Origin: Euonymus europaeus
Taxonomy: Eukaryota; Streptophyta; Magnoliopsida; Celastrales; Celastraceae
Direction: 5' to 3'
Assembly (NCBI GenBank): GCA_963580455.1
Contig: OY756958.1
Coordinates: 31,384,501-31,448,500 of the forward strand
DNA length: 64,000 bases
Under the pieces are notes generated by a model that saw nothing but the letters and a program-made list of their open reading frames with translations, was not told where the DNA came from and searched no databases. The translations under genes were made by a program, and so were the position numbers. Positions 34,959 to 45,512 of this stretch are shown here, in pieces. Position 1 is the first letter of the stretch. Each line of letters starts with the position of its first letter.

Positions 34959-35963
34959 ATGGAGGAATCAGCAGGCGGCATGATCAAATTGACTACTTCC
35001 AATTACTCGATGTGGAAGCCCAGGATGGAAGACATCCTTTATTCAAAGGATTTATATTTGCCCATCCTAGGCGATTCTGCCAGGCCCCACAAAACCATCA
35101 AGGAGGAAGGTACATCCAAAGAGACAGTTACCTCTATTGATGATGCTGCGTGGAACATACTTCACAGAAAGTGTGTTGGGGCAATTCGGCAATGGATTGA
35201 TCAAAGAATTTTCAATCTTTTTTCCCAAGAGACCAAAGCAGATGTCTTGTGGGAGAAAATTAAATCAGTTTGTGAGCGGGAAAATGCCGTGAACAAATCC
35301 CGGTGGGTAAGGAAGTTGGTCAACATGAAGTACAGAGATGGACGCAGTATGTCAGAACATCTCAGTGACTATCAAGGTGTAGTAAATCAATTAACTACAC
35401 TAAAGATGGTGATCGATGAAGAACTACAAGCATTGTTACTGCTCAGTTCACTGCCAGATAGCTGGGAGACCTTGGTAGTGTCTCTCAGTAACTCAGCTCC
35501 AAATGGAAAGCTGAGTGTTGATGTAGTCTCAGACAGTCTTCTAAATGAGGAGATGAGACGAGTTGAGCACAAAAATGGAGGTGCAGAAGTTCTTGTCAAC
35601 ACAGGACAAGAAAGACGAGGGAGAAGCCAAAATCGAGATCGTCGAGGTAATGACAACCGAGGCAAGTCAAGGGGCAAGTCCAAGTCAAGGAAGGACATTG
35701 AATGCTTCTATTGCAAGAAGAAAGGCCATATGAAGAAGAATTGTCGAATCTTCAGAAGGGACCAAGAAAGAGGCGAAGACAAAGGCGAAAGAGATGATGC
35801 TGCAGCTATAGCTGAAGGAGACATAGTCGTTGTCTGTAATGATGGTAGTATTAACCTCACATGCCAAGACAGTAGCAGTTGGGTCACTGATTCAGGTGCC
35901 TCATTTCACGTGACGGAAAATGTTGATTATTTTCATCCTATACTAGTGGTGATTTCGGCCTAG
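34959..35963 (+). CDS. Copia Gag plus start of protease
   Basis: Reading from the ATG just after the primer binding site, 334 codons stay open. The N-terminal half is the copia Gag core (LTTSNYSMWKPRMEDIL-like start, VNQLTTLKMVIDEELQ, LLSSLPDSWETLV). A basic Arg/Gly/Ser-rich region precedes a CCHC zinc knuckle (CFYCKKKGHMKKNC). The aspartic protease motif VTDSGASFH follows. The frame then shifts by one base near 35940 and ends at TAG 35961-35963, so Gag and Pol are separated in this copy. Copia elements normally encode one continuous polyprotein. Confidence 0.92.
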   Translation: MEESAGGMIKLTTSNYSMWKPRMEDILYSKDLYLPILGDSARPHKTIKEEGTSKETVTSIDDAAWNILHRKCVGAIRQWIDQRIFNLFSQETKADVLWEKIKSVCERENAVNKSRWVRKLVNMKYRDGRSMSEHLSDYQGVVNQLTTLKMVIDEELQALLLLSSLPDSWETLVVSLSNSAPNGKLSVDVVSDSLLNEEMRRVEHKNGGAEVLVNTGQERRGRSQNRDRRGNDNRGKSRGKSKSRKDIECFYCKKKGHMKKNCRIFRRDQERGEDKGERDDAAAIAEGDIVVVCNDGSINLTCQDSSSWVTDSGASFHVTENVDYFHPILVVISA

Positions 35964-35968
35964 TTAGG

Positions 35969-38956
35969 ATGGGAAATAATGGAGCTGCTAAAATTATTGG
36001 TATGGGAGATGTTTATCTAGAAACCAATGTCGGTTGTAAGTTGCACCTGAAAGATGTGCGACATGTTCCGGATATCCGCCTCAACCTAATTTCCGTTGGT
36101 CAACTTGATAATGAAGGCTATACCAATTACTTTGGTGAAGGAAAGTGGAAACTCACTAAAGGTTCCTTAGTGATAGCCAGAGGGAAGAAGATCAATTCTC
36201 TCTATGTGATGCAAGCATCTTTAATGAAGGGAGAGCTGAATACAGTCAAAGATGCCAGTGTTGAACTTTGGCATAAAAGACTTGGTCATATAAGTGAGAA
36301 GGGGCTTCAGATGCTATCCAAAAAGCATCTCTTGCCTAAGGTCAAAGATGTGCAGTTGAAGACTTGTACTCATTGTTTGGCTGGAAAGCAACACAGAGTT
36401 GCATTTCGTTCATTCCCTCCATCGAGAAAGTCAAACATTCTAGATCTGATCCACACCGATGTCTGTTACATGAAGGAGAAAACTCTTGGTGGTTGTTTAT
36501 ATTTTGTTACTTTTATCGATGACCACTCAAGGAAGCTGTGGACGTTTGCACTCAGAACAAAAGATCAAGTTCTGGAAGAATTCAAGAATTTCCATACCAT
36601 GGTGGAAAGAAAGACAGGAAGAAAATTGAAGTGTGTTCGTGCTGACAATGGTGGTGAATACAGAGGTCCATTTGAAGAGTACTGTAAAAGTCATGGAATC
36701 CGGCTTCAGAAATCGGTGCCTAAAACACCTCAGCACAATGGTGTGGCGAAGAGAATGAATAGAAGCATATGTGAACGTGTCAAGTGTATGCTCTCTGATG
36801 CGAAATTGCCTAACCCGTTTTGGGGTGAAGCAATGAGAACGGCGGTTGACTTAATTAATTTGTCGCCCTCAGTTCCTTTGGATGGAGATATCCCAGAGAG
36901 AGTCTGGACTGGAAAGGATGTTTCCTACAGCCAGTTGAAAGTGTTCGGCTGTAGAGCTTTCGTACATATCCCAAAGGATGAAAGGTCTAAGCTTGATAAT
37001 AAAGCTAGACAATGTATTTTCTTGGGATATGGACATGACGAGTTCGGGTACAGAATGTGGGACCCGATAGAGAAGAAACTTATCAGAAGCAGAGATGTTG
37101 TATTTCTTGAAGACCAGACGATTCAAGACTTTGAGAAGGCTGAAAAGCCTAAAACCTCTGCTGAAATTCCAATTAATTTGGATCCAGTACCATTACCAAC
37201 AGTGATTGATGATTACGGGGGAGTTGAACAAGAATCTGAAGAAGATAATCTTGCTGATGATAACCAAAATCAACAAGTTGATGAAAATGAGGAAGCTCCA
37301 GAAGAAGAACCTCATTTAAGAAGATCTAGTAGAGAACGTCAACTCTCTACAAGATATCCAGCAAGTGAGTATGTGTTGTTAACTGACGGGGGAGAGCCTG
37401 AGAGTTATGATGAAGTCATGGCTCATAAGAAGAAAAACGAATGGTTCAAAGCCATGCAAGATGAGATGAATTCCTTGCATGAAAATCATACTTATGATTT
37501 GACGAAACTTCCTAATGGAAGGCGAGCACTCAGGAACAAATGGGTGTTCAAGTTGAAAACTGAAGAAGGCAATCAGCCAAGGTACAAGGCTCGACTGGTA
37601 GTGAAAGGGTTTGGTCAAAAGAAAGGAATTGACTTTGAAGAAATATTCTCACCAGTCGTGAAGATGAATTCAATTCGAGTTGTACTCGGATTAGCTGCCA
37701 GTTTGAACCTTGAAATTGAGCAGTTAGATGTGAAAACTGCATTCCTTCATGGTGACCTAGAAGAGGAGATATACATGGAGCAGCCGGAAGGGTTCAAAAC
37801 TAAAGGCAAAGAGCACTTGGTGTGCCGGTTGAAAAGAAGCCTGTACGGATTGAAGCAAGCACCGCGACAGTGGTACAAGAGGTTTGACTCATTTATGATG
37901 GATCATAAATATGGAAGAACCACCTCTGACCACTGTGCTTATTTCAAGAAATTTTCTGACGGTAATTTCATTATCCTCTTGCTATATGTTGACGACATGT
38001 TAATTGTTGGTCAAGATACTTCAAAGATTGATCAGTTGAAGAAGGAGCTCAACAAGTCTTTTGCTATGAAAGACTTAGGACCAGCAAAGCAAATACTTGG
38101 GATGAAAATTTCCAGAGATCGACAGAATAGAAAGTTGTGGTTATCTCAGGAACGGTACATTGAAAAGGTGTTGGAGAGGTTTCAAATGAATAAAGCGAAA
38201 CCAGTTTCCTCTCCACTCGCAAATCATTTCAAGCTAAGCTCTAGCCAAAGTCCCAAAAGTGCAGAAGAAAAGGCTGAAATGAAGAATGTACCTTACCAAT
38301 CCGCAGTTGGTAGTTTGATGTATGCCATGGTTTGTACGAGACCAGATATTGCTTATGCAGTTGGTGTGGTAAGTAGATTTCTTTCAAATCCTGGAAAAGA
38401 ACATTGGGCAGCGGTGAAATGGATTCTCAGGTATCTCAGAGGTACTTCGAATGTTTGTTTATGTTTTGGCACTAACAAAACTGTGCTAGATGGTTTCACC
38501 GATGCAGACATGGCAGGGGATGTTGATTCCAGAAAATCAACTTCTGGGTACTTAATTACTTTTGCTGGGGGAGCAGTGTCATGGCAGTCAAGGCTACAAA
38601 AATGTGTAGCATTATCAACTACTGAGGCTGAGTACATTGCAGTTACTGAAGGTTGCAAAGAAATGTTGTGGTTGAAAAAATTCCTACATGAGTTAGGAAT
38701 GGTGCAAGAGAAGTATGTCATTTATTGTGACAGTCAGAGTGCTATTCATCTGTGTAAGAATCCGACTTTTCACTCAAGGTCAAAACATATTGATGTAAGA
38801 TATCACTGGATACGTGATATTCTTGATCAGAAACTTCTACAGTTAGAGAAAGTGCACACAGATGATAATGGATCTGATATGTTGACCAAGGCGTTACCGC
38901 GGGAAAAGCTCCAAGTTTGCAAAAGCATCGCAGGCTTGGTGAAGCCTCCAATGTGA
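35969..38956 (+). CDS. Copia Pol: integrase, reverse transcriptase, RNase H
   Basis: An open frame of 995 codons. It starts inside the protease C-terminal part (the first Met is not a natural start). Integrase has its zinc site H102, H107, C133, C136 and catalytic Asp in HTDVCY (about 167) and RADNGGEY (about 226), but the expected Glu in GVAERMNR is Lys at residue 261. Reverse transcriptase follows with LDVKTAFLHGDL, SLYGLKQAPRQWYK and the YVDD catalytic box (about 672). RNase H has DADMAGD (about 844), TTEAEYIA and CDSQSAIHL. The C-terminal stop precedes the polypurine tract by about 150 bp. Confidence 0.94.
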   Translation: MGNNGAAKIIGMGDVYLETNVGCKLHLKDVRHVPDIRLNLISVGQLDNEGYTNYFGEGKWKLTKGSLVIARGKKINSLYVMQASLMKGELNTVKDASVELWHKRLGHISEKGLQMLSKKHLLPKVKDVQLKTCTHCLAGKQHRVAFRSFPPSRKSNILDLIHTDVCYMKEKTLGGCLYFVTFIDDHSRKLWTFALRTKDQVLEEFKNFHTMVERKTGRKLKCVRADNGGEYRGPFEEYCKSHGIRLQKSVPKTPQHNGVAKRMNRSICERVKCMLSDAKLPNPFWGEAMRTAVDLINLSPSVPLDGDIPERVWTGKDVSYSQLKVFGCRAFVHIPKDERSKLDNKARQCIFLGYGHDEFGYRMWDPIEKKLIRSRDVVFLEDQTIQDFEKAEKPKTSAEIPINLDPVPLPTVIDDYGGVEQESEEDNLADDNQNQQVDENEEAPEEEPHLRRSSRERQLSTRYPASEYVLLTDGGEPESYDEVMAHKKKNEWFKAMQDEMNSLHENHTYDLTKLPNGRRALRNKWVFKLKTEEGNQPRYKARLVVKGFGQKKGIDFEEIFSPVVKMNSIRVVLGLAASLNLEIEQLDVKTAFLHGDLEEEIYMEQPEGFKTKGKEHLVCRLKRSLYGLKQAPRQWYKRFDSFMMDHKYGRTTSDHCAYFKKFSDGNFIILLLYVDDMLIVGQDTSKIDQLKKELNKSFAMKDLGPAKQILGMKISRDRQNRKLWLSQERYIEKVLERFQMNKAKPVSSPLANHFKLSSSQSPKSAEEKAEMKNVPYQSAVGSLMYAMVCTRPDIAYAVGVVSRFLSNPGKEHWAAVKWILRYLRGTSNVCLCFGTNKTVLDGFTDADMAGDVDSRKSTSGYLITFAGGAVSWQSRLQKCVALSTTEAEYIAVTEGCKEMLWLKKFLHELGMVQEKYVIYCDSQSAIHLCKNPTFHSRSKHIDVRYHWIRDILDQKLLQLEKVHTDDNGSDMLTKALPREKLQVCKSIAGLVKPPM

Positions 38957-39094
38957 AAGAAGAGATTCGTTGGTCCACTTTTATGGTGGGGTAGTACCTA
39001 CACGAGAAAGTTACACCATCATATATATATATATATATAAAAATGATCCGTGGCTAGCAGAGTTACAGACTTGCTGCATTTTCCCACATGAGGT

Positions 39095-39108
39095 TGTAGG
39101 GGGAGATT
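39095..39108 (+). other. Copia polypurine tract
   Basis: GTAGGGGGAGAT directly before the TG of the 3' LTR, the expected plus-strand priming site. Confidence 0.85.
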
Positions 39109-39794
39109 TGTTAGGTAAATATACACCTCATGTGGTATATTCTACATTTCACATTGGTAGTCATTTTTGGTGGATGGAATTAGTATAAGGTCAAGACAAG
39201 TTAGGCAAGTTAGGCAAATTAGGCAACTACCCAATTTGCATTTCATCTATAAATAGATGAGCATTCATTGTAATTCACATAACAACTCAAGTGAAGAAGA
39301 AAGGAAACTTGAGAGAGTTTTGGAGAGTGCCTGCAAAGAGTAGTTTCTTGCAGAGGGTTGTTCCTGCATCGTGTTGTTGCAGAGAGTGAGAGTGAGTGAT
39401 ACACTAAGTGTATTTGGGGTTTGGGTGAGTGATTCCAAAATATTATTTCACTATTGTATCCTGTAGTGGAGTGTACTACAGAAGATTGTTGTATCCATTA
39501 TTTTAATAGTGGAAGTTTTTAGCTGGACTACGGTCCCGTGGTTTTTCCCTGTGAAGGGTTTTCCACGTAAAAATTCTGGTGCGGTTATTGTTGGTTCCTC
39601 GGTCTACTTATCGATCAAGTAAGTTGTTATGATATATTGTGCTATTAATTGCATGTCTAGGAAAATTCTGTCTAAGGAGATTGGTATTTAAGTGGACCAG
39701 TGTGTCCCTCCAATCTTTCCTGGGAATTTACCTGGTGTAATTAGTGGTATAATTGTTCATATACTCTTCACTTGTATCAGTTCATTCCGCAACA
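39109..39794 (+). repeat. Copia 3' LTR
   Basis: 686 bp, TG...CA, differing from the 5' LTR by a few substitutions and one missing GAGAGT unit in a short tandem repeat. Followed by the ATTAT target duplication at 39795-39799. Confidence 0.95.
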
Positions 39795-39799
39795 ATTAT

Positions 39800-40300
39800 T
39801 TACATAAAGCCTTTCAGCTCGACAAACCACCTGGCTCGACAGTTGGACTTGGAGGAATGAACTTTGGGCTTTTGAGTGCATTACGATCAGGCCGATAACC
39901 TGGCCTACGACTTGCTAAAATTGGCTCAAAATAATATTGTCTGGGGTATTGAATGGGTCTCAAGCTTTAAGCCCATAAGAAAACAATAATCACAAATTTT
40001 AGGCCAGCTCATCGAAACAAAATTGGGCCCGACAATTCAAATAAAAAATTGATTGTGTTCTTTTCTTGTCAAGCCCATTAACAAAGGCCCAAAACAAGTT
40101 GATCCTCCCAGCGAATTTCCCTCGTCCGACTCCAATGGATCATATTTTTTCACCAAAAACAGAGCTTTTTCTTTGAATAACGCAAAAGTCCGCAATAAAA
40201 AGTAAAAACCGTCAATCCTCTGCTTCTTACGCATCAACAGTTACCACCTCAGTGTTCAATGCATCGTGTCATTGAGCATGACACAACTCTGTCGCACTTC
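39800..40300. other. Spacer right of the copia element
   Basis: No gene recognised. It leads into the decayed methyltransferase copy. Confidence 0.4.
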
Positions 40301-42245
40301 TTCATAGTTCAGACAACCACCCACAAGGCCACAACGCCCTCATCACAGTCGCCAGAGCTGAACTCTCTACCTACTATGAAGCCCAACAATTCAACGAAAG
40401 GAATGACAAGGTCACACTGGTCTATGAAGATGGTCAAGGTGATCTTCCTCAAGATGCGGTTAAATCTGATGAGAAACAAAAGACACACGAAGAACATAAA
40501 CTAGAGTCTGAAACAAATAAGCGGAAGATAGTAACGAAGACGACAAAAAAACAGGGGATGGTGGCGGTCAGGGTTCCGTGGCTGATGAAAACCGCTTGGG
40601 TTAAAGGATAAAGAATCTACACAGCAGGGGAAGCAGAGAGAAAGTGAGAATAAATATTTGAAGAAAGAACATTGACTCAGAAACGAGAAGAAATTAAAGA
40701 AACCAATAACAAGATTCAAGAGAAAAATGAAGCACAGGATCAAACCACGGAAACTTCACATCCTCAAAATCAAATGTCAAATGAGGATCAACAGTAGGAA
40801 CAGCCACATCAAGAGAGTGAATCCCATGAAAATTCACAAACTTTTGATCAGAATGATCTGCTTAAAGATGCTCGAAATCAGCAAGAAAACTACTTCTATT
40901 GATGGCTTTGGCATTTATTTTTCTCAAGTACTCCCGATTCAGGCATGTATCATGTATGCGTAGTTCTATACCTGTTGATGTCAGCGAGAGAGGGAGCATA
41001 TCTGATGCAGGCCCAAAAGTCAAACCCAAGATATAGGCCGACGCAGCCCTTGACCATCTTATAAGGAAGACCTAATTCACACTAGAAACCGGTTGATTAG
41101 AGCAAGGATTGCCCACTCTTATAAACTACTTGGCAACCTCTCATATGCCAATACGAGATTCCAAATAAATCACACTTGGGATGCTCCTGCATCACACTCT
41201 CACCCAAATGGCCTTGTGACCACCCAAAGAGAATCCTCACAATGCCTCTGGATAGGCAAGCGACAAGCCCTTGGCCACAGCGAAGGCGCAAACCCAGCAT
41301 ATAAGGAAAGCCTAACTCATACAAGAAAACCGGTTGACTAGAGCAAGGACCAAAGGCAGCCCACCATTATAAACTGCTTGACAACCCTTCACCTGCCCGA
41401 TGTGAGATTCCAAATCAACCACTTAGGATGCTCCTGTATCAAGATGGCCAGCAAATCTGCCACTGAGACTGCAGACAGACACCTCCTAGTGGCACGATAG
41501 CTCCTAGACAGGGATTTACGGGAAACCAACTACTCTGGATTTCGCAACAGATTATGAGCACTGGAAGTGAGTAGTCAGCAAGTTATACATGAATGAAATG
41601 GGCATCGGTTGGTGAGAAATTTCATGGATTGAGGGCTGTCTATGGAAGGGTAATTACACTTGAGTCTGCTTCTTTCCCCTCTTTTGGGTACTACTGAACA
41701 TGCTTAAATTATACAATTTTATGTGTGCAGATTTGCATAGGCTCTGAAGGTCCTTAAGGTGTGGGGTCTTTAATGTGGTGAATGTCGACTCTCCAGATTC
41801 ACTTCCTATAATATACAACAGGGGTTTGTTCAGAATATAGCATGATTGGTGCGAATCCTTCAGTACATATCCTCGAACTTATTATCTACTGCATGCCAAT
41901 CATCTTTTTCTCCAGGCTGAAAAAGGTAAGAGGAAATAAAGAACAGGAATGCAGCATAGCGCTCATTTTCTTCTCCATGGTTGATGGTTGTTCTTATTAA
42001 TTCTAGTTTAGCAGGTGTGACCCTGCCCATGTGATGGCTGAGGTTGACAGAATCGCATGGCTGAGGTTGACAGAATCGCAAGACCTGGAGGGAAATTGAT
42101 CGTCAGAGATGAGGCAAATGCAATCGGTGATGTTGAGAATTTCTTAAAGTCTTTGCATTGGGAAGTTCGCTAACCTTTTCAAAAGATCAGGAAGGAATAC
42201 TCAGCGCACAAAAGGAAACTGGAGACCAGAAACATATGCAGCTTC
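40300..42245 (+). pseudogene. PMT-type putative methyltransferase pseudogene (QUA2/PMT26-like)
   Basis: Fragments follow the order of plant DUF248 methyltransferases of the Golgi pectin-related group. At 40370-40560 one frame contains NDKVTLVYEDGQGDLPQDAV and a charged Lys/Glu-rich stalk. At 40690-40905 another frame holds the Gln/Glu/Asn-rich continuation with an internal TAG. After a nested repeat, 41545-41650 encodes DYEHWK, stop, VVSKLYMNEMGIGW. At 41770-41935 NVVNVDSPDSLPIIYNRGLF and HDWCESFSTYPRTY appear with a TAG between them. At 42020-42240 MAEVDRIA and RPGGKLIVRDEANAIGDVENFLKSLHWEVR appear in pieces. The N-terminal membrane anchor and most of the SAM-binding domain are missing. A 23-bp tandem duplication at about 42033-42079 breaks the last exon. 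It is clearly inactive. Confidence 0.82.
41002..41443 (-). mobile_element. Direct-repeat element nested in the PMT pseudogene (TRIM-like)
   Basis: Two diverged direct copies, about 41002-41195 and about 41260-41443, share CCTAA(T/C)TCA, ACCGGTTGA, TAGAGCAAGGA, TATAAACT(A/G)CTTG, GAGATTCCAAAT and GGATGCTCCTG(C/T)ATCA. On the minus strand each starts TGAT(G/A)CAGGAGCATCC and the right copy contains TCTCACATCGGGCAGG, a motif seen in the TRIM LTRs at 60-62 kb. About 65 bp lie between them. I did not find a clear primer binding site, so TRIM is a suggestion. Confidence 0.5.
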
Positions 42246-43201
42246 TACATCATGATGTGTCTGGGTCTTACCTGATTTTGTAGAGCATGGTGTTTTTATT
42301 CAGAATGCTAACCTTAGCAAGACTGGATGTATTTGTTACACTTTTGTGCTGCATGTACAACATTGGTGAAACATGAAATCAACTTATAGCAATGTAACAT
42401 GCCAACTTCACCAACACTCGTTCTCAGTATTGTTTTTGTTTCACTCAGAAAACCATAGTCTTCAATCGGAAAACCTAACTACCTAAGTATTAGTTCAAAT
42501 GCAATACCATGGGCTATGGAAAATCCAAAACTAAAAAGTTTTTCACCCTACACTTCCAAAATAAAGACCACAATTTTCATCATATCCATATATAAGTGTT
42601 CAACTAGATACACATCTAACTCAACTTTCACGTCTTAAATTACCTAAACAATTCTTCTATAGCAATGGAACTTAAATCATAACATTTCCCATTCGTAACT
42701 CCACTAGATGCAATTATAGCAAGAACACTACTTCAATTATAAAGAGCAGAATCAACCATAGTGTTCCTTACCATCACCAACGTCAAAAGAAAGACAGGCT
42801 TGAGGCTCACCCACGTTCGGAATGATCACATGCTAAGACATAAATACATAATGAATCATTGAATTTCCTGAAACTCATAATATTCCAATTATTATGTGGT
42901 TGAATGGAAAAATGTTGCAACAAGATATCATGCTTATAAAGATTTGAGCAGAACAGATTCCCTGTCCTTAATTGCTTTGATATTAACCTTTAACTGGAAA
43001 GTACACAGCTCTATTTTATTTTATGTTTTCTAACTCACACCAACAAGTAACTATCACATGCCAACGGTACATCAGCATGGTTTGCTATTATCAAAAAGCC
43101 ACAAAGGCATAAGGTCACTTGAATTTCACAGTGCCAGTAACAAGTTTTACATAAGCAGCTGCAGGTCAGACAACAGAAACTCTCAACTTTCCAGCATCCA
43201 A
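42246..43201. other. Spacer right of PMT pseudogene; glutaredoxin 3' flank
   Basis: AT-rich, no gene seen. The part next to 43200 is the likely 3' untranslated region of the glutaredoxin gene on the minus strand. Confidence 0.4.
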
Positions 43202-44631
43202 TCAACTTGCGGCCAAAAGTTTTTCCAACTTACCACTCGCAGCTGCAGCCCTAAGATCTGCATTGCAAAAGAAACCATCATATAACAAAGGCAAGTGATG
43301 GAAATATTGTCTAGCAATCAGAAACTTGCAACCCAAGGAGATTATTGAAATATATTAGAGGAAAGAAGAGAGTGAAAGCAACTCACCATCAGAGCCACCA
43401 ATATGTTTGCCATTCACAAAAACCTGGGGGACAGTGCGTCTGCCCACCAGATCCAGAAGAACATACTGAATTTGAGACCCATCATCTGCACATAGTTACA
43501 ATATCAATGAAAAGCTAGTGAAAACAATAGCAGTTGGGTAAATACCTCTAAGATCAAGCTCCAGAACATATGGTTGCTCATGTAATTCAGCAAATAGGCG
43601 CTTAGCACTTTTGCAATACCTAGCAAGTAGCAACATGACACAGAAGATAATTTCTCATCCAAAATCACTCAAATCCATCATTATAAACCAGTTTGGTCAG
43701 ACTATGCATAGAAAACTTTTGAGATGTTAAAATTGTGATGATTGGCCAATGAACACCAGATACCCAAAATTATCAGTATGTACATCAATAATACACAAAT
43801 TAAACTAAACATCTTAAACATGGATTAGCTGGAGTTACTACTCAACTACTACCAGAGTGCTAATAATAGTTCTCAACAGCATTTTTCATTTAGTGTCTTC
43901 CCCAAAAAAAAGAAAAATCAGTCAAAGACATGGAAACCAGACTATCAACAAATGAAACACAGCACCGAACTAGATGTTCTCTCTTCTCAGTACCAACATT
44001 TTTTATTTTCAAGCCATGAAGGCACAGAATCAGCCAAGCTATTCTGCAAATGCTTGTTACCTTGAGAATTTATAATTCCAGATCTTATTGTTCTTTGAGG
44101 AAAAAGAAAGGATTACTGGTTCATAGCTGATCTGAATATAATTAATAAGTTCAGTTCAAAAACTCAAATACTAGTGTGTGTTTGGACGCTCAAAATAGAC
44201 CAAAATCCAATGAATTGACAAAAATAATAATAATAATAAATGAATTTTAACCAAACGAATGATAACATCCAATTCAAATTCATAAGTAACACTGGTTTCT
44301 CCATTTCTTGCAAAAAGACGCGAAGCTAACATATATGAACCCTACCATGCACAAATCAATAACCAAACACCTTATATTCTTAATCAAAACTCGCAAAGAA
44401 ATGAAGAATACTTCTAGCAGTTCCAAATTCTCAACGAAGGCGCAATTCAGGGAGATAGAGAGAGACTTACGGACAGTAGGATTTGGAGAAGATGACGATC
44501 CTGTTTGAGAATATGATGTTCTGTACGAAAGCCGAAGCCGAATTCGAGGCCCCGGCTAATTCTGGCGCATTCGACAACGACAAGAACAACACACAAACCA
44601 GTGCGACGACGAACGACTCAGTTCTGCCCAT
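43202..44631 (-). CDS. Secretory CPYC-type glutaredoxin (GRXC3/C4-like)
   Basis: Four minus-strand exons (44471-44631, 43546-43619, 43387-43485, 43202-43257) with GT-AG borders encode 129 residues. Residues 1 to about 27 form a hydrophobic signal peptide ([15 protein letters not shown]). The dithiol active site CPYC is at 53-56, split by the first intron between Pro and Tyr codons. Glutathione-site marks follow: [16 protein letters not shown]. The tail [10 protein letters not shown] is typical of GRXC3/C4. It reduces disulfides and deglutathionylates proteins using glutathione, here probably in the secretory pathway. The start codon chosen is the ATG directly before GRTESF; an upstream in-frame ATG would spoil the signal peptide. 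Confidence 0.93.
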
Positions 44632-44719
44632 CTTCGTTTCGCTGTGCAGACTAGCGGGGTTGCGAGTGAGTGCAGTAGCATACAATTTACCTATAACAAG
44701 TGTATATATGTTGTTTTAA

Positions 44720-45130
44720 ATATTAATATGTATAATGTTTCAAATATTTTGATATTTGATTTATTATTATAAGAAAAATATATATATTATTTTAAATGTT
44801 GTAATTAATTATATATGAGGACGGTAGCAAAATTAAAAAATATTTTTTAAAAATATATAATAAATTATTAAATATAAATAATTAAAAATATTAGTAAAAA
44901 TTTTAATATATTATTAAATAAAATAAATAATAGATAGTTAACATTAAGAGTATTTTAGTCATTTGATTGATATATAAGGAGTAATATAAATTTTTCATTT
45001 TTGATAAAAGATAAATATTGTTAAAAATAATTTTTTATATAATATTTAAAAATTATAATATATATTAAAATTGTTACTGAATATTTAGTTAGATAACTTT
45101 TTATATATAAAATGTGTGTTGAATATTAAA
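44720..45130. other. Very AT-rich tract
   Basis: About 400 bp composed mostly of A and T, with runs of TATATA and AAATATT and no coding potential. It sits between two genes that are transcribed leftwards. Confidence 0.7.
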
Positions 45131-45173
45131 TTATATTGATTGAAATTGATTACCAAACAACCACAAATACAGA

Positions 45174-45200
45174 TGGGCACGGGCACGGGCACGGGCACCT
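45174..45200. repeat. (GGGCAC)n short tandem repeat
   Basis: Four consecutive GGGCAC hexamers, GC-rich inside an AT-rich spacer. Confidence 0.85.
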
Positions 45201-45512
45201 ACCTACCACAGGGTGGAATTTGTATACTGTGGGCCAGGCCCAAGTTTACAAATATTTGAATTGGGCCTTATTATTAGGCTACATTGATAAAAATGAAATG
45301 AATTTCTTCATTGTTGTGGGCCAAGCCCAAGTTAACTGATATCCATGATGTCAACTTTAATTTCAGCAAAAATCGTCGAAATTGGAACCTTTTCTTCTCT
45401 TTTATTTCATCATTAAATCACGCCACAGACGGCCAATCTGAAAAAATCACCAAAATAATCCAATCCTTGAATTTCAATATACAGATCTGTAAATCAGAAA
45501 CAAAACAACCGA

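Larger units (their letters stand above)
34243..39794 (+). mobile_element. Young full-length Ty1/copia LTR retrotransposon
   Basis: The 5,552-bp element has TG...CA LTRs, a tRNA-iMet-type primer binding site, gag and pol in Ty1/copia order (protease, integrase, reverse transcriptase, RNase H), a polypurine tract and a 5-bp ATTAT target duplication. The two LTRs differ by only a handful of bases plus one 6-bp repeat-unit difference, so insertion is recent. The internal region is almost entirely open. Two visible lesions are a frameshift near the protease (about 35940) and loss of the integrase catalytic Glu at 36749-36751. Proteins resemble the Tork/Tnt1 group by eye. Confidence 0.95.

Noticed and set aside
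36527..38978. Minus-strand open frames over the copia element
   Set aside because: They are shadows of the long Pol frame on the other strand.
34243..39794. Endogenous pararetrovirus
   Set aside because: Integrase precedes reverse transcriptase, LTRs and a target duplication are present, and there is no movement or coat protein; it is Ty1/copia.
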